From NCBI RefSeq assembly GCF_945956895.1, contig NZ_CAMFJF010000001.1, positions 62,001-126,000 on the forward strand: a stretch of DNA of 64,000 bases, in the 5' to 3' direction. Within the stretch, counting starts at the first letter, position 1, and each line of letters begins with the position of its first letter. Of the stretch, positions 45,148-57,125 are shown one piece after another. Below the pieces are notes generated by a model. The model saw only the letters and a program-made list of their open reading frames with translations. It made no database searches and was not told where the DNA came from. Position numbers and translations under genes: made by a program. Source of the stretch: an uncultured Allobosea sp. (lineage in GTDB: Bacteria > Pseudomonadota > Alphaproteobacteria > Rhizobiales > Beijerinckiaceae).

Positions 45148-45641
45148 TGGGCTGGAAGACGATGTTTAGGCTGTCGCATCAAGGGAAAAATCAACGCGCT
45201 GACACACAGAGCGGCAAAAGCATGAACGGCGACGGAAGCGGCAAAGGCTTGGGCCGGCCACAGAAACAATCCTCTCAAGTCGTGAGCGGCCCAAGCCTGA
45301 ACGAAAGCGAGGATTGCGAAGAGAGCCGAGGGCGTGAACGCAATTCGGGCCGTGGTTTTCACAACATGGCGGAGCGAAACGTACCCGTTTTCGTCCAACT
45401 GCTCCGTCAGTCTCAACCCCGCGCGGTATCCTTGAATTCCTCCGAAGATCAAAGCCATGGCATAGGCGGCGATGGCAGCTTCGAGCGAAACTGAACCGGC
45501 GCCGAAAGGCACATAGATCAGATACATCGCGAGAAGGCCAAAAGCGGGGCCTGCAAGGAAACAGCAGACAAATATATATGCCGGAGCCGCTATGGAACGT
45601 GATGGCCGGGACGCAGCTCCTTGTCCCTTGCTTTCGCTCAC
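45144..45641 (-). CDS. Unknown four-helix membrane protein inside the ruv cluster
   Basis: 165 residues, four predicted membrane helices (about 20-45, 53-73, 97-117 and 130-156: for example [20 protein letters not shown] and [20 protein letters not shown]). No domain recognised. It overlaps the GNAT stop and the ruvB start by four bases each, so it is tightly coupled. Its base composition is slightly less GC-rich than neighbours (note AAATATATATG near the start), which hints at a later arrival. Confidence 0.75.
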   Translation of the reverse strand: MSESKGQGAASRPSRSIAAPAYIFVCCFLAGPAFGLLAMYLIYVPFGAGSVSLEAAIAAYAMALIFGGIQGYRAGLRLTEQLDENGYVSLRHVVKTTARIAFTPSALFAILAFVQAWAAHDLRGLFLWPAQAFAASVAVHAFAALCVSALIFPLMRQPKHRLPAQ

Positions 45642-46129
45642 AGCGCGATCTCCAGCTCGATGGCGTCGTGGATCGGAATGTCCTTGTATCCCGTCTTGAT
45701 GATATCAGGCACGACCGAGCGATAGGCGTCGATCGCCTCGAGATAAAGCCCCGAGAGGCGGAAGCCGCGGCGCTGATAGAAGGTCATGCCCGGCATGTTG
45801 TCGTTGGTCAGCATGGCCTTGAGCCGTTTGGCGCCGGCCTTGCGCGCCGCGAAGATGACGGCGTCGAGCATCTGGATCGCGACGCCTTCGCCGGGCTTCA
45901 GCGAATGGAGCGCGCAGAGATAGGCGCTGTCGCCGCGGACGGTCCAGCTCGCCAGCGCGGCTGTGGCGCCATCCGGCTCGAACAGGCCGAGCGCATCGAT
46001 CTCGGCGACGTCGTAGACGTGCAGGCCGATCATCATGCTGTGCGAGCCCCAGCTCGCCAGCATGATGCGGCAAAGCTCGGTCTTGTCGGTGACGATGCGC
46101 AGTTCGAGCTCTTCGGGCGCGTCGCTCAC
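45638..46129 (-). CDS. GNAT family N-acetyltransferase
   Basis: 163 residues with the GNAT core: an acetyl-CoA-binding stretch around [34 protein letters not shown], then [20 protein letters not shown]. The P-loop (R-Q-x-G-x-G/A type) is degenerate ([11 protein letters not shown]). The acceptor is unknown. It lies between ruvA and the membrane-protein gene, with four-base overlaps on both sides. Confidence 0.85.
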   Translation of the reverse strand: MSDAPEELELRIVTDKTELCRIMLASWGSHSMMIGLHVYDVAEIDALGLFEPDGATAALASWTVRGDSAYLCALHSLKPGEGVAIQMLDAVIFAARKAGAKRLKAMLTNDNMPGMTFYQRRGFRLSGLYLEAIDAYRSVVPDIIKTGYKDIPIHDAIELEIAL

Positions 46130-46743
46130 TTCGCCAGTTCCTTCAGGCCCAGCTTGATGAGTTGGGCCGTGCCTGCACCGTCGCCGGCGGCCTTGGCGGC
46201 AGCCGCCACGGCGGCCACCGCTTGCGCCTGAGGATAGCCGAGATTGGCGAGAGCGGACACGGCGTCGGCGATCGGTTGCGGCAGCTTCCTGTCCTCCAGC
46301 GCGCCGGCGAGCTGCGCCACACCCGGATCGATATGACCGAAGGCCGGGGCCTTGTCCTTGAGCTCGGCGCAGAGGCGTTGCGCCAGCTTGGGGCCGACGC
46401 CGGGCGCGCGCGCGATCGCGGCCTTGTCGTTGGTGGCGATGGCGGTGGCGAGCGCGCCCGGCTCAAGCGTCGAGAGGATCGCGAGCGCGACCTTGGCGCC
46501 GACGCCCTGCACGACCTGCATCAGGCGGAACCAGTCCCGCTCGACATCGGACATGAAACCATAGAGGCGGATCGCGTCCTCGCGGACATGGGTCTCGATC
46601 GAGAGCGCAGCGGCCTCGCCGGGCTGGGGCAGGCGCTGCAGCGTGCGCGCCGAGCACTGCACGACATAGCCGACGCCCTGCACGTCGATGATGACGTGAT
46701 CCTCGCCATAGGAATCGATCAGGCCCTTGAGCTTGCCGATCAT
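46126..46743 (-). CDS. ruvA: Holliday junction DNA helicase subunit RuvA
   Basis: 205 residues: OB-fold N-terminus [28 protein letters not shown], two HhH motifs ([13 protein letters not shown] and [17 protein letters not shown]), and a C-terminal UBA-like helix bundle with [12 protein letters not shown]. It binds Holliday junctions and recruits RuvB. Confidence 0.96.
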   Translation of the reverse strand: MIGKLKGLIDSYGEDHVIIDVQGVGYVVQCSARTLQRLPQPGEAAALSIETHVREDAIRLYGFMSDVERDWFRLMQVVQGVGAKVALAILSTLEPGALATAIATNDKAAIARAPGVGPKLAQRLCAELKDKAPAFGHIDPGVAQLAGALEDRKLPQPIADAVSALANLGYPQAQAVAAVAAAAKAAGDGAGTAQLIKLGLKELAK

Positions 46744-46759
46744 CGATTTTCTCCGCCGC

Positions 46760-46859
46760 GTGTCATCCCGGGCTTGACCCGGGATCCATGCCGGAGGGTT
46801 TCCGAAAGAGGTTCAGGCATGGATCCCGGATCTCCGCTTCGCTCCGTCCGGGATGACAC
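46760..46859. repeat. Family A palindromic element
   Basis: TGTCATCCCGGGCTTGACCC, then GGGATCCATGCC; the far arm is GGCATGGATCCCGGAT...CCGTCCGGGATGACA. Between ruvA and ruvC. Confidence 0.85.
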
Positions 46860-46907
46860 GCTTAGGAAGAGCGTTGTGCAAAGCCGGGATCGTCGCATTG
46901 TTCCTCA

Positions 46908-47423
46908 TCAGCCCGCCACGCGCATCTGCGCGACCAATGCCTTCATGCCGCGATGCTGGGCGTGGCAGATCGCGACGGCGAGCGCGTCCGCCGCGTCGGC
47001 CGAGGAGGTCTCGGCCTTGGGCAGCAGCACGCGGATCATCGCCTGGACCTGCTTCTTGTCGGCATGGCCGACGCCGACCACGGTCTTCTTGACGAGGTTG
47101 GCGGCGTATTCCGCGACATCGAGCCCGGCGAGCGCCGGCACGACCAGCGCGATGCCGCGGGCCTGCCCGAGCTTCAGCGCCGATTGCGGGTCGCGGTTGA
47201 TGAAGGTTTCCTCGACGGCGGCCTCATGCGGGCGATGCGTGGCGAGGACCTTGTTCAGGCCCTCATGCAATTGCCGCAGGCGTTGGCCGAGCGGGAGAGT
47301 TCCATCGCTCTCGACGCAGCCGCAGGCGACGAAGGAGAGCTTGCTGCCTTCCGAAATCACGATGCCCCAGCCGGTTTTCCGGAGGCCGGGGTCGATGCCG
47401 AGGATGCGAATCGGGGGTGCCAT
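46908..47423 (-). CDS. ruvC: Crossover junction endodeoxyribonuclease RuvC
   Basis: 171 residues. The RNase H-like fold has four acidic catalytic residues: Asp11 in [13 protein letters not shown], the Glu in [12 protein letters not shown], and the Asp pair in [16 protein letters not shown]. It cuts Holliday junctions. Same strand as ruvA and ruvB but separated from ruvA by a repeat element. Confidence 0.96.
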   Translation of the reverse strand: MAPPIRILGIDPGLRKTGWGIVISEGSKLSFVACGCVESDGTLPLGQRLRQLHEGLNKVLATHRPHEAAVEETFINRDPQSALKLGQARGIALVVPALAGLDVAEYAANLVKKTVVGVGHADKKQVQAMIRVLLPKAETSSADAADALAVAICHAQHRGMKALVAQMRVAG

Positions 47424-47586
47424 GTCGGGCTCAACCTAGCGGATGTTTCGGATTTGTCCCGCACCGAGACGGGTGGCGAGACCGAGCGGGATGAATTCCC
47501 CTGATCGATGACATCAAAAAGGAAAGTTGTTCTTGCCGCCCGCCCGTGGGCATGGTTCGCGGCAACTTTCTCCTCATGCCGGCTCC

Positions 47587-48366
47587 ATGTCCTCGATCCT
47601 GTCTTCCTTCATGCCGGGCCTCACGGCCGACGGCATCGCCGTCCTGCTGGCCGCGACATTGCTCGGCGGCCTCGTGCGCGGCTTCACCGGCTTCGGCTTC
47701 GCCATGGTGTTCATGCCCCTGGCCTCGGTCGTGCTGGGGCCGGTCGCGGCGCTCGGGCTGATCTGGTTCATCGACCTGCCTTTCGCGCTGCCGATCGCTG
47801 CGCGCAGCGCCAGGACGGCGGAATGGCGCGAAATCCTGCCGCTGCTGCTGACCGCGACGCTCGCGCTCCCGGCCGGCATCTGGCTCCTGATCTGGCTCGA
47901 CCGCGAGACGATGCGCTGGGTGCTGGCCTTGCTTGTGCTGATCGCTGTCGCGCTGATGGCGTCGGGATGGCGCTATCACGGGCGGCCGACGATCCCGCTC
48001 TCGCTCGGCGTCGGGGCGCTTTCGGGACTCTTCAACGGCATGGCCTCGATCGGCGGCATGCCGCTCGCGGTGTTCTGGCTCGGCGCGCAGCGCAACGACC
48101 GACACAAGACGCGGGCCAACCTGCAGGCCTTTTTCGGCGTCTCGACGCTGATCAGCGGCATGGTTTTGTGGTGGAAAGATATTCTCACCACCGGTGCCGT
48201 GCTGATGGCGGTGCCGCTCTTCGCCGTCTACGGCATCGGGCTCTGGGCCGGGACGCATGGCTTCCGGCTGGCTTCGGAGGAGACGTTCCGGCGCGGGGCC
48301 TATCTGGTGATCTTCCTGAGCGCGCTGATCAGCCTGCCGCTGTGGGACGTCGTGATCGGGCGGTAG
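47587..48366 (+). CDS. TauE/SafE family permease, second copy
   Basis: About 259 residues, eight hydrophobic segments, with LLGGLVRGFTGFGFAMVFMPL in the first half and GVGALSGLFNGMASIGGMPLAV in the second. Related to the gene at 8683 but clearly a different branch. Substrate unknown (sulfite or sulfonate type). ATG 47587 is preferred; ATG 47611 is possible. It is divergent from ruvC and stands alone. Confidence 0.87.
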   Translation: MSSILSSFMPGLTADGIAVLLAATLLGGLVRGFTGFGFAMVFMPLASVVLGPVAALGLIWFIDLPFALPIAARSARTAEWREILPLLLTATLALPAGIWLLIWLDRETMRWVLALLVLIAVALMASGWRYHGRPTIPLSLGVGALSGLFNGMASIGGMPLAVFWLGAQRNDRHKTRANLQAFFGVSTLISGMVLWWKDILTTGAVLMAVPLFAVYGIGLWAGTHGFRLASEETFRRGAYLVIFLSALISLPLWDVVIGR

Positions 48367-48380
48367 GCAAAGGCCTTACC

Positions 48381-48474
48381 GTCATGCTCGCTCTTGTGGC
48401 GAGCATCCATGTCTTGAACACGAGCTTCGACCAGAGAAGACGTGGATGGTCGGGACAAGCCCGACCACGACGTG
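48381..48474. repeat. Degenerate palindromic element related to family C
   Basis: GTCATGCTCGCTCTTGTGGC, then GAGCATCCATGTCTT; the far side is AAGACGTGGATGGTCGGGAC, then AAGCCCGACCACGAC. Only the first arm keeps the family C end; the inner arms CCATGTCTT/AAGACGTGG pair with mismatches. Between convergent genes. Confidence 0.6.
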
Positions 48475-48486
48475 GAATGCGCCGGC

Positions 48487-49233
48487 TCAGGCGCTGAGCT
48501 TGGCCATGATGTCGTCGGCGATCTCGAAATTGGCGAAGACGTTCTGGACGTCGTCGTCGTTGTCGAGGGCCTCCATCAACTTCATCATCGAGGCTGCCTT
48601 GTCCTCGTCGAGCGGTGCCGACGTCGTCGGCCGCCAGACCGGCTTGGCCGAAGCCGGCGCGCCCAGCGAGGCTTCGAGCGCCTTGGAGACTTCGTTCAAC
48701 GCATCGAAGGCGCAGAGGATGGTGTGGCCGTTCTCGTCCGAGATCACGTCGTCGGCGCCGGCTTCGATCGCCGCTTCCATCACCTTGTCGGCGTCGCCGG
48801 CCTCCGGCGGATAGGAGATCTCGCCGACGCGGTTGAACATGAAGGAGACCGAGTTGCTCTCGCCCAGCGCGCCGCCCGACTTGGTGAAGTAGGAGCGCAC
48901 GGCGGAGGCTGTGCGGTTGCGGTTGTCGGTCAGGGCCTCGACGATGACGGCCGCGCCGCCCGGGCCGTAGCCCTCGTAGCGGACCTCGTCATAGTTCTCG
49001 CCTTCGCCGCCGGCGGCCTTGTTGATGGCACGCTGGATGTTGTCCTTCGGCATGTTCTCGGCGCGCGCGGCAAGCACCGCCATGCGCAGGCGCGGATTCA
49101 TGTTGATGTCCGGCATGCCCATCTTGGCGGCGACGGTGATTTCGCGGGCCAGCTTCGAGAACAGCTTGGAGCGCACGGCATCCTGCTTGCCCTTGCGGTG
49201 CATGATGTTCTTGAACTGTGAATGGCCGGCCAT
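48487..49233 (-). CDS. yebC: YebC/PmpR family protein
   Basis: 248 residues with the YebC signature [44 protein letters not shown], and [23 protein letters not shown]. Family members are transcriptional regulators and, more recently, ribosome-associated factors that help translate Pro stretches. Third after fau and ymdB on the same strand. Confidence 0.95.
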   Translation of the reverse strand: MAGHSQFKNIMHRKGKQDAVRSKLFSKLAREITVAAKMGMPDINMNPRLRMAVLAARAENMPKDNIQRAINKAAGGEGENYDEVRYEGYGPGGAAVIVEALTDNRNRTASAVRSYFTKSGGALGESNSVSFMFNRVGEISYPPEAGDADKVMEAAIEAGADDVISDENGHTILCAFDALNEVSKALEASLGAPASAKPVWRPTTSAPLDEDKAASMMKLMEALDNDDDVQNVFANFEIADDIMAKLSA

Positions 49234-49334
49234 GGGAGCTCGTTACCTTCGGAGGTTGCGGCGGAAAGCGCTGGAAGCCGGCCTTATAGGCGCCGGCTCC
49301 GCCCGCGTGCAAGCGCTGCGCGCGGTCGAATGCG

Positions 49335-50159
49335 TCAGGAAATCCAGGCGTCCGGCACGGCCTGGCTGAGATGCGGGCCGACGCGCACGGCCCAGACCGC
49401 CCTGGCCAGGCCGGTCGCATCGTCGATATCGACCGCGACGCCGGAGAGCGTGCCTTCGCCGGTCGCCGGCTCCAGGCGGGCGCCCGGCACCTTCTGCAGG
49501 AAGCGGCGCACCGGCTCGTCCTTCTGCATGCCGAGTACGGAATCGTAGTCGCCGCACATGCCGGCATCGGATTGATAGGCGGTGCCGCCGGGTAGGATGC
49601 GGGTGTCGGAGGTCGGTGCATGGGTATGCGTGCCGACGACGAGGCTGGCGCGGCCGTCGAGGAAATAGCCCATCGCCTGTTTCTCGCTGGTTGCCTCGGC
49701 ATGGACATCGACGATGACGGCGTCCGCCACCTCGCCGAGCGGGCAGGCGGAGAGCTCGCGCTCGACCGCGGCGAAGGGATCGTCGAGCGGGTCCATGAAC
49801 AGCCGGCCCATGACGTTGACGACGAGGACGCGGGCGCCGTTGCGGGCCTCGATCACGGCCGCGCCGCGGCCGGGCGTGCCGGGCGGATAGTTCGCCGGGC
49901 GGATCAGGCGGTCCTGCCGGGCAATGAAGACGAGAGCCTCGCGCTGGTCCCAGGAATGGTTGCCCAGCGTGACGACATCGGCGCCGGCAGCAAGGATCTC
50001 GTCGCAGATCGCCTCGGTGATGCCGAAGCCGCCGGCGGAATTCTCGCCATTGATGATGACGCAGTCGAGCTTCCAGGCTTCACGCAGGGCGGGCAACCGC
50101 TCCTGAACCGCAATCCGGCCGGGGCGGCCGACGATGTCACCGAGGAAGAGAAGACGCAT
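49335..50159 (-). CDS. ymdB: TIGR00282 family metallophosphoesterase (YmdB-like)
   Basis: 274 residues: metal ligands in LFLGDIVGRPGR and NGENSAGGFG, GNHSWDQ, VVDVHAEATSEK and GTHTHAPTSD. B. subtilis YmdB hydrolyses 2',3'-cAMP and affects RNA turnover. It follows the 5-formyl-THF cyclo-ligase gene by 55 bases. Confidence 0.92.
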   Translation of the reverse strand: MRLLFLGDIVGRPGRIAVQERLPALREAWKLDCVIINGENSAGGFGITEAICDEILAAGADVVTLGNHSWDQREALVFIARQDRLIRPANYPPGTPGRGAAVIEARNGARVLVVNVMGRLFMDPLDDPFAAVERELSACPLGEVADAVIVDVHAEATSEKQAMGYFLDGRASLVVGTHTHAPTSDTRILPGGTAYQSDAGMCGDYDSVLGMQKDEPVRRFLQKVPGARLEPATGEGTLSGVAVDIDDATGLARAVWAVRVGPHLSQAVPDAWIS

Positions 50160-50214
50160 GAAACCGACTCGAAAACTGCGAAGGCTTTCTCCCTCGCGCG
50201 AAGGCGGGCGGGAA

Positions 50215-50802
50215 TCAACCGCAGCGAAGGGTTTCGCGCTCGGTCACGATCCAGTCGAGGCGCCGGTCATGCGGCTCGTTCGGCACGGCGTCGATCTCCT
50301 GCGCGCCATAGCCGATGCCGATGCTGATGGTGGGGCCGAGCTCGCTGAGCGCCCGGTCGTAATAGCCCTTGCCGTAGCCGATGCGGTAGCCGCGCCGGTC
50401 GAAGGCAGCGAGCGGGACGAGCAGGATCGTGGGCTTCACCTCCGTCTGGTCGGTGGCAGGAACGAGGGTGCCGAAGCCGCCCGGTACGATCGGCTCGTAA
50501 GGCGCCCAGCGCCGGAAGATCATGCGCCTGTCGACGATCGCGGGCAGGCAGAGCGGCAATCCGCGCTCATGCAGGGCTTCGAGGATCGGACGGGGATCGG
50601 CCTCCGAGCGCATCGGCCAATAGGCCGAAACCGGGCCGGTGCTGCCCTTCCAGACGGGGAGGGCCAGCGCGTGCGCGGCGATTTCGGGATCCCATTCCAG
50701 CCGGTTGTCGAGATCGAGCGCGTCGCGGCGGGCCAGCGCTTCGGCGCGGAGGACCGCCTTGCGCGGGGAGGGTATGACCTGCGTGTCGGACGTCATCGTC
50801 AT
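50215..50802 (-). CDS. fau: 5-formyltetrahydrofolate cyclo-ligase
   Basis: About 195 residues: SPRKAVLRAEALARRDAL at the start, the ATP/folate core RLDWIVTERE, and GYRIGYGKGYYDRAL, the cyclo-ligase signature. It converts 5-formyl-THF to methenyl-THF. Met at 50802 or 50796 is the likely start. In many proteobacteria this gene follows 6S RNA, which supports the ncRNA call upstream. Confidence 0.9.
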   Translation of the reverse strand: MTMTSDTQVIPSPRKAVLRAEALARRDALDLDNRLEWDPEIAAHALALPVWKGSTGPVSAYWPMRSEADPRPILEALHERGLPLCLPAIVDRRMIFRRWAPYEPIVPGGFGTLVPATDQTEVKPTILLVPLAAFDRRGYRIGYGKGYYDRALSELGPTISIGIGYGAQEIDAVPNEPHDRRLDWIVTERETLRCG

Positions 50803-50847
50803 AAGGGCTGCGGAGCCACCTCGGCCGTGGAGTTTTGAATCCCGGGA

Positions 50848-51003
50848 CACCTACTAAAGTAGGTGGGCGCCGTGTGTCCGGTTCCGATGGATCCGGTCAG
50901 GGACAGCTCCCTAGGGAGTCGTATGGGCCCGGGGAATGCTGTCTCTCACGCACCAGGCAGCCCCGCTCCGACAATGTAGGGAACACGCCGGCAAAGCGCC
51001 AGT
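50848..51003 (-). ncRNA. ssrS: Candidate 6S RNA
   Basis: About 155 nt of non-coding sequence directly upstream of the 5-formyl-THF cyclo-ligase gene, the usual place of 6S RNA in proteobacteria. The ends pair: GGCGC...GCCGGCGTGTTCC at the 5' side against GGAACCGGACACACGGCGCC at the 3' side, with bulges. An interior has CC-rich and GG-rich tracts (GGGGCTGCC, TTCCCCGGG, CTCCCTAGGGAG) as expected of a rod with a central bubble. 6S binds RNA polymerase and mimics an open promoter. Not confirmed by a covariance model; exact ends are approximate. Confidence 0.5.
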
Positions 51004-51080
51004 GGTTCTTTATGGGATGCCCCGCGAATTCCTGTCTCGCCTCAGCCCTCGGCCTGAGCGTCCGGCTGGAAATTGTCCGA

Positions 51081-51200
51081 GCCCTCATCCTGAGGAGCCA
51101 TTTCGTGAGAAATGGCGTCTCGAAGGATGTTCCAGGAGGCTCCGGAGACATCTGGAGCATCCTTCGAGACGCCGCTATCGCGGCTCCTCAGGATGAGGGC
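51081..51200. repeat. Family D palindromic element
   Basis: GCCCTCATCCTGAGGAGCCA... and ...GCGGCTCCTCAGGATGAGGGC, with GTCTCGAAGGATG/CATCCTTCGAGAC inside. Between the 6S candidate and cpoB. Confidence 0.88.
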
Positions 51201-51335
51201 TGAGGAGGTCGGGCGGCGTTTCTTTGCCCCTGACGCGCCCTGCGATCGGGGCGACCATGAAAACGTTCATATTTTGGCCGTGGTGCGCTGGTGTTATAGA
51301 GACGCACGCGACATGTACGGAAACCGGTTTCAGCG

Positions 51336-52280
51336 ATGCTTCGTTCTCTCCTAGCCCGCCATCTCTCCCGCCCGGGACTGGCCGCCTTGGCGCTCTCCGC
51401 CGCGCTCGCCGGCGGTGCCGTGCCGGCTTCGGCGCAGGATGCCGCCGATCTGCTGGTCCGCACGACGCGGCTGGAGAACCAGCTGCGCCAGATGTCCGGC
51501 CAGATCGAGCAGCTCCAGTTCGAGAACCGCAGGTTCTCCGAGCAGCTCCGCAAATTCCAGGAAGACGTCGATTTCCGCCTGAACGAGAAGGGTGGCGGCG
51601 GACGCCCGAATACGGCTGCTCCCGGCCCGACGGGGGCACCGCCTGCCGGTGGAGCGCCGCAGCGCCAGCGCCGCGGTGACGCCTTCGATCCGACGATGCA
51701 GCAGGGCGCGGCGGGGGCTCCCCAACAGCTCGGTGGCGGTGGGGCGATCGCCGGCATCATCGAGGATGAACACGCTGGGGGCTCGTCCACGGGGCAGCCG
51801 CTCGACCTGCAGGGCGTCGGGCGCCCGGTGTCGCAAGGCGGGCTGCCGCAGGACAGGCCGCGTGGCGCGAGCGTCGCTGCCGCGAGCGGCCCGCAGAGCG
51901 CCAAGGACGCCTATGACCTCGCCTTCGCTTCGCTCCAGCGCAAGGAATACGAGCAGGCCGAGATGGGCTTCCGCCAGTTCCTGCAGAGCTATCCGCGCGA
52001 CCGGCAGGCGGTCGATGCGACCTACTGGCTCGGCGAGAGCTATCTCCAGCGCCAGCGCTATCGCGAGGCGGCCGAGCAGTTCTTGAAGATCTCGCGGGAA
52101 TCGCCGAAGGCCGCCAAGGCGCCGGACAGCCTGCTCAAGCTCGGCATGTCGCTGAACGGGCTCGGCGCCAAGGAACAGGCCTGCGCCACCTATGCCAAGG
52201 TCGGCGTCGACTATCCCTCCGCCTCCAATTCCGTACGCCAGGGCATCGCCCGCGAACGCCGCCGCTCCGGCTGCGCTTGA
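51336..52280 (+). CDS. cpoB: Cell division coordinator CpoB (YbgF)
   Basis: 314 residues: signal peptide (cleavage ASA-QD), coiled coil (RTTRLENQLRQMSGQIEQLQFENRRFSEQLRKF), a Gly/Pro/Gln-rich linker, and C-terminal TPR domain (DAYDLAFASLQRKEYEQAE, VDATYWLGESYLQRQRY). CpoB links peptidoglycan synthesis with Tol-Pal constriction. Stop overlaps tilS by four bases. Confidence 0.92.
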   Translation: MLRSLLARHLSRPGLAALALSAALAGGAVPASAQDAADLLVRTTRLENQLRQMSGQIEQLQFENRRFSEQLRKFQEDVDFRLNEKGGGGRPNTAAPGPTGAPPAGGAPQRQRRGDAFDPTMQQGAAGAPQQLGGGGAIAGIIEDEHAGGSSTGQPLDLQGVGRPVSQGGLPQDRPRGASVAAASGPQSAKDAYDLAFASLQRKEYEQAEMGFRQFLQSYPRDRQAVDATYWLGESYLQRQRYREAAEQFLKISRESPKAAKAPDSLLKLGMSLNGLGAKEQACATYAKVGVDYPSASNSVRQGIARERRRSGCA

Positions 52281-53332
52281 GCGCGGCACCGATCGAAAGC
52301 GATGCAGCGCCGGTCTCGCTCGTCGAGGCCGGCGCTGCTTTCGAGGGGCTGCCGCATGAGACGGCCCTGCTGGTCGCCGTCTCGGGCGGACCGGATTCGG
52401 TAGCGCTGCTGGCGCTTCTCGCTGCGTGGGCTGAGATGCCGGGCCGGCCGCCTCTTCATGCCGCGACGGTCGATCATGGCCTGCGCCCGGAATCGGCCGA
52501 TGAGGCTGCCGCCGTGGCGCAGCTCTGTTCAAAACTCGGCGTCGCTCATGCGACCCTGCGCTGGGAGGGGCCGAAGCCGGCCAGCGGCGTGCAAGCGGAA
52601 GCGCGGCGCGCCCGTTATGCCCTGCTGGCGAACGAGGCGAGGCGGCTCGGCAACGCGACGCTGGTCACCGCCCATACGCTCGACGATCAGGCCGAGACCG
52701 TGCTGATGCGGCTCTCCCATGGCTCCGGGCCGTCAGGGCTCGCCGGGATGCGGGCCCGGACCGAGGTCAACGGTGTTGCGCTGGTCAGGCCCCTGCTCGG
52801 CATTCCGAAAGCGCGGCTCATTGCGACAGCGCAGGCGCGCGGACTGCCTTTCATCCGTGATCCCAGCAACAGCGACTTGCGCTTCGAGCGCGTGCGCTGG
52901 CGCGAGACGATGCCGATCCTCGCGGATCAGGGGCTGACGGCCGAACGGCTCGGACGACTGGCCGAGCGAATGGTGCGGCTGGACGAGGCTGCCGCACATC
53001 GCGCCTGCAAGGTGCTGGCAGAGGTGGAGTTGCCGGTCGGAACAGCGGATGACGGCCTGCGCCTGCGCTTTTCCACGCTGATCTCGGAGCCGGAAGAGAT
53101 CGTGCTGCGGGTTCTGGCGCTGGCGCTCGACGCGGTTGTGCCGGACGGAGAGAGACATGGCCGGCTTGAGCGGCTGGAGGCATGCGGGGCGGCTCTGATG
53201 GAAGCAATCCGTGCCGGTTCGGCCTTGCGGCGGACCTTGTCGGGCTGCGTTCTCTCGCTTGGCCGCGATGGCATCCTGACGCTGCAAAAGGAGCCGCCGC
53301 GCAGACGGGGCGTTCACTCTTCGGCGTCATAG
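52277..53332 (+). CDS. tilS: tRNA(Ile)-lysidine synthase
   Basis: 351 residues with the PP-loop VAVSGGPDSVALL near 37-49, DHGLRPESADEA, HTLDDQAETVLMRL, and RPLLGIPKARL. It modifies C34 of tRNA-Ile(CAU) to lysidine, an essential step for reading AUA. Coupled to cpoB, followed by ftsH: the usual alphaproteobacterial order. Confidence 0.94.
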   Translation: MSAAPIESDAAPVSLVEAGAAFEGLPHETALLVAVSGGPDSVALLALLAAWAEMPGRPPLHAATVDHGLRPESADEAAAVAQLCSKLGVAHATLRWEGPKPASGVQAEARRARYALLANEARRLGNATLVTAHTLDDQAETVLMRLSHGSGPSGLAGMRARTEVNGVALVRPLLGIPKARLIATAQARGLPFIRDPSNSDLRFERVRWRETMPILADQGLTAERLGRLAERMVRLDEAAAHRACKVLAEVELPVGTADDGLRLRFSTLISEPEEIVLRVLALALDAVVPDGERHGRLERLEACGAALMEAIRAGSALRRTLSGCVLSLGRDGILTLQKEPPRRRGVHSSAS

Positions 53333-53354
53333 TGCCGCCACGTCATTGCTTTCC

Positions 53355-53386
53355 CTTGGCAAGGGCGCGTGCGACACCTAAATTGG
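53355..53386 (+). promoter_or_regulatory. Sigma32-like promoter of ftsH
   Basis: CTTG (53355-53358), an 18-base spacer, then CCTAAATTGG (53377-53386). The alphaproteobacterial heat-shock consensus is CTTG-N17/18-CYTATNTNNG; one position differs. It lies 58 bases before the ftsH start. ftsH is a known sigma32 target in many bacteria. Confidence 0.55.
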
Positions 53387-53443
53387 CAAACGGGAAACTC
53401 AAGGCCTCATCCGGTTGGTCCGGCAGGCCCGATCGGACTGGGA

Positions 53444-55369
<1,926 letters not shown>

Positions 55370-55389
55370 GGCGGATCGAGTGGATTGCG

Positions 55390-55416
55390 AAAGGGCGGCC
55401 GAAAGGCCGCCCTTTT
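55390..55416 (+). terminator. Rho-independent terminator of ftsH
   Basis: AAAGGGCGGCC - GAAA - GGCCGCCCTTTT: eleven base pairs, then a T run, 20 bases after the stop. Confidence 0.9.
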
Positions 55417-55430
55417 CGTTATTCCAGCGC

Positions 55431-55532
55431 GTCATGCTCGGGCTTGACCCGAGCATCTCATAGCGGAGAGGCTCCCGTTCGTCGTCTTGCCGGAGATTCT
55501 CGGGTCTGCGCTTCGCTTCGCCCGAGAATGAC
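55431..55532. repeat. Family C palindromic element
   Basis: GTCATGCTCGGGCTTGACCC, then GAGCATCTC; far end GAGATTCTCGGGTCTGCGC...CCCGAGAATGAC. Between ftsH and glmM; a close copy lies on the other side of glmM. Confidence 0.88.
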
Positions 55533-55657
55533 GCGCGTGAGCGGGTTGTTCCCGGCTCGCTTTCACGCACCGTCACAATTTGTGAGAAGGCGGAAAGGTT
55601 TTTTGATTATAGAAACGCGCAAAATCGGGCGCTGATCGCCCCTTGGAATCGAATCAT

Positions 55658-57001
<1,344 letters not shown>

Positions 57002-57009
57002 CCTGAGGC

Positions 57010-57111
57010 GTCATGCTCGGGCCTGACCCGAGCATCTCTCGCCGGAGGGGGCTCCGGTGCGCTCTCGTCATGAGATTCTCGGGTCTGCGCTTCGCTTCGC
57101 CCGAGAATGAC
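57010..57111. repeat. Family C palindromic element
   Basis: GTCATGCTCGGGCCTGACCC, then GAGCATCTC; far end ATTCTCGGGTCTGCGCTTCG, then CTTCGCCCGAGAATGAC. Between convergent glmM and the dehydrogenase gene, starting eight bases after the glmM stop. Confidence 0.88.
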
Positions 57112-57125
57112 GGCTGCGTCCGGCC

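Noticed and set aside
47519-47575. Imperfect inverted repeat AAAGTTG...CAACTTT between ruvC and the second TauE/SafE gene
   Set aside because: The arms need several insertions to pair and no T run follows; too weak to call.
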